A DNA stretch of 25,306 nt from DAOUAJ01 sp034433615 (GTDB taxonomy: Bacteria > Chloroflexota > Anaerolineae > DUEN01). Positions 23,939 to 25,306 of this stretch are shown piece after piece (position 1 is the first letter of the stretch; each line of letters begins with the position of its first letter). The DNA is taken from contig DAOUAJ010000202.1 of assembly GCA_034433615.1 (NCBI GenBank), positions 1 through 25,306 of the forward strand, read 5' to 3'. The position numbers and the translations under genes were made by a program. The notes beneath the pieces are model-generated. The model was not told the origin of the DNA and searched no databases. It saw only the letters and a program-made list of their open reading frames with translations.

Positions 23939-25117
23939 TCACGTAACCGGATAGCCGAAACTCCACGTTTGGTTATCCATCACCAGGTCCTCCAGTCGGG
24001 CCTGGCGCAGTGCCTGGAAGCGGGGCCGCATCTCGTCCAGGCTATCGCCCCCTAACTTCTCGATCAGCGCATCAGCCAGAACGAAGCAGCTCATGGCCTC
24101 CAGGATAACGCCGGCGCGGGGCACCGCACAGAAGTCCGAACGCTCATACTCGGTCGTGGCCGGTTGCCCGGTAGCCAGGTCTACCGAACGCAGCGCGGTC
24201 AGCATGGTGGCGATCGGCTTCATGGCCACGCGAATGACGATCGGCTCGCCGGTAGTGATGCCCCCCTCGAAGCCACCGGCACGGTTAGTCCGCCGCACCA
24301 GCCGCCCGTCCTCCAGAAAGATCTCGTCGTGAACCTGGGTGCCCGGCCGCCGCGCATTCTCAAACGCCGGACCGATCTCCACCCCCTTCATCGCGTGCAC
24401 CGACAGCAGCGCCCCCGCCAGCCGGGCATGCAACCGCCGGTCCCAGTGGACGTGGGAACCTAGCCCTGGGGGAACGCCCAACGCCACCACCTCGATCACG
24501 CCCCCCAGCGTGTCCCGCTCCGCCATCGCCTGGCGGATGCGCTCGTGCACGGCCTCAGCACGCTCCAGGTGGGCCACGCGCACATCGTTCCCCTCAGCGA
24601 CGGCGAACCGTTCCGCGTAGGGCATCTCGACGGGAGGTGAGGCGTCCACTCCGCCGATCTCGGTGACGTAGGAGCCGACGACGATGCCAAATTCAGCCAG
24701 CAGGCAGCGACAGGCCGCACCGACCGCCACGCGAGCGGCCGTCTCACGGGCGCTGGCCCGCTCCAGCGCCAGCCGCAATTCTCGATAGCCGTATTTGATC
24801 GCGCCGGTCAGGTCGGCGTGGCCAGGCCGAGGGATGGTCATGGGCTCGATCTGGCGGTCCCGCCATCTCTCGTAATCTCGATTGGCGATACGGAAGGAGA
24901 GCGGCCCGCCCGTGGTACGCCCGTTCATCAATCCTGCAGCAATCTCCGCCTCGTCCTGCTCGATCTTCATGCGCCCCCCAGAACCATAGCCCGCCTGACG
25001 CCGCGCCAGATCGCGGTTGATGTCGTCTGGCGAAAGGGGCAACCCGGCCGGCATCCCCTCCAGAATCGCCGTCAGATACGGCCCGTGGGATTCCCCCGCT
25101 GTCAGGAAGCGCAACAT
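23939..25117 (-). CDS. aroC: Chorismate synthase
   Basis: The 392-residue protein catalyses the last step of the shikimate pathway, eliminating phosphate from EPSP with reduced FMN as cofactor. Family landmarks are the N-terminal GESHGPYLTAILEGMPAG, DLARRQAGYGSGGRMKIEQDE, GHADLTGAIKYG followed by ERASARETAARVAVGA, and the C-terminal PAVSAVEA-like region reading DFCAVPRAGVILEAM. Length matches other bacterial enzymes. The ATG at 25117 follows a GAGGT site. It lies 55 bp after aroE and 99 bp before the NUDIX gene on the same strand. Confidence 0.96.
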   Translation of the reverse strand: MLRFLTAGESHGPYLTAILEGMPAGLPLSPDDINRDLARRQAGYGSGGRMKIEQDEAEIAAGLMNGRTTGGPLSFRIANRDYERWRDRQIEPMTIPRPGHADLTGAIKYGYRELRLALERASARETAARVAVGAACRCLLAEFGIVVGSYVTEIGGVDASPPVEMPYAERFAVAEGNDVRVAHLERAEAVHERIRQAMAERDTLGGVIEVVALGVPPGLGSHVHWDRRLHARLAGALLSVHAMKGVEIGPAFENARRPGTQVHDEIFLEDGRLVRRTNRAGGFEGGITTGEPIVIRVAMKPIATMLTALRSVDLATGQPATTEYERSDFCAVPRAGVILEAMSCFVLADALIEKLGGDSLDEMRPRFQALRQARLEDLVMDNQTWSFGYPVT

Positions 25118-25172
25118 CGTACCTCACGTTTCCCTGGCCTGCACGTCGTCCAGGGCAGGCACGCGTCACCCA

Positions 25173-25306
25173 TCACGCCAGAGCTGCCCGTAACGCGTTG
25201 GCCATCACATCCACCGGCGGCTCGATGCCCGTCCAGCGCCGAAAGGCGGCCGCGCCCTGATGAACCAACATCCCCATTCCGTTAAAGGTCTGTGCCCCCG
25301 CCGCCC
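25173..25306 (-). CDS. aroE: Shikimate dehydrogenase, C-terminal part (cut by window edge)
   Basis: The last 44 codons of a gene enter from the right edge and stop with TGA at 25173-25175. The encoded tail reads NGMGMLVHQGAAAFRRWTG followed by EPPVDVM, the conserved C-terminal helix of AroE, which reduces 3-dehydroshikimate with NADPH. The neighbouring chorismate synthase supports the call. The N-terminal substrate and Rossmann domains lie outside the window. Confidence 0.85.
   Translation of the reverse strand, partial: AAGAQTFNGMGMLVHQGAAAFRRWTGIEPPVDVMANALRAALA

Overview
The window is a 25.3 kb, GC-rich stretch of bacterial chromosome, densely coded on both strands. It is ordinary housekeeping DNA with an unusually rich set of intergenic repeats and hairpins. 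Gene content (tdh-kbl, rpsO-pnp-lepB, a fused shikimate kinase/3-dehydroquinate synthase, nickel-dependent lactate racemase-type LarA, a UroD-like orphan) together with the short-period tandem tracts and small palindromes suggests a Chloroflexota member, perhaps Anaerolineae-like. That placement is inference from gene style and repeat style, not from a marker search. No rRNA, tRNA, transposase, phage gene or CRISPR array was found.

Layout. 1-3.1 kb (+): a LarA-family protein whose reading frame carries a palindromic repeat, an MFS permease, and a methyltransferase cut short just after its SAM-binding motif, followed by a nested palindrome. 3.2-4.65 kb (-): an Amt ammonium transporter and, downstream, a previously unlisted 48-residue one-helix membrane protein. 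4.8-7.9 kb (+): a UroD-family protein behind a near-consensus promoter, then htpG. 8.0-8.9 kb (-): ribokinase-like sugar kinase. 9.3-11.6 kb (+): tdh and kbl, which together convert threonine to glycine and acetyl-CoA. 11.8-12.8 kb (+): ECF-type sigma factor and a one-helix membrane protein that may be its regulator. 12.9-14.45 kb (-): leucyl aminopeptidase.

14.6-21.5 kb (+): an RlmD/TrmA-type RNA m5U methyltransferase, rpsO, a 470 bp structured gap, pnp, signal peptidase I, and a single open frame fusing an AI-2E-family permease to a complete HAD phosphatase. 21.6-25.3 kb (-): a shikimate-pathway operon transcribed aroE (partial, enters from the right edge), aroC, a NUDIX hydrolase, and aroK-aroB fused in one protein.

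Points most worth a second look: the AI-2E/HAD fusion; the small membrane protein beside amt; the palindrome translated inside larA; 7- and 8-bp-period tracts at three places, one of them inverted inside the tdh-kbl operon; the rpsO-pnp intergenic RNA structures; and a roughly 80 nt hairpin element upstream of tdh. I do not see one obvious new multi-gene system; the strongest unexplained signals are these individual items.
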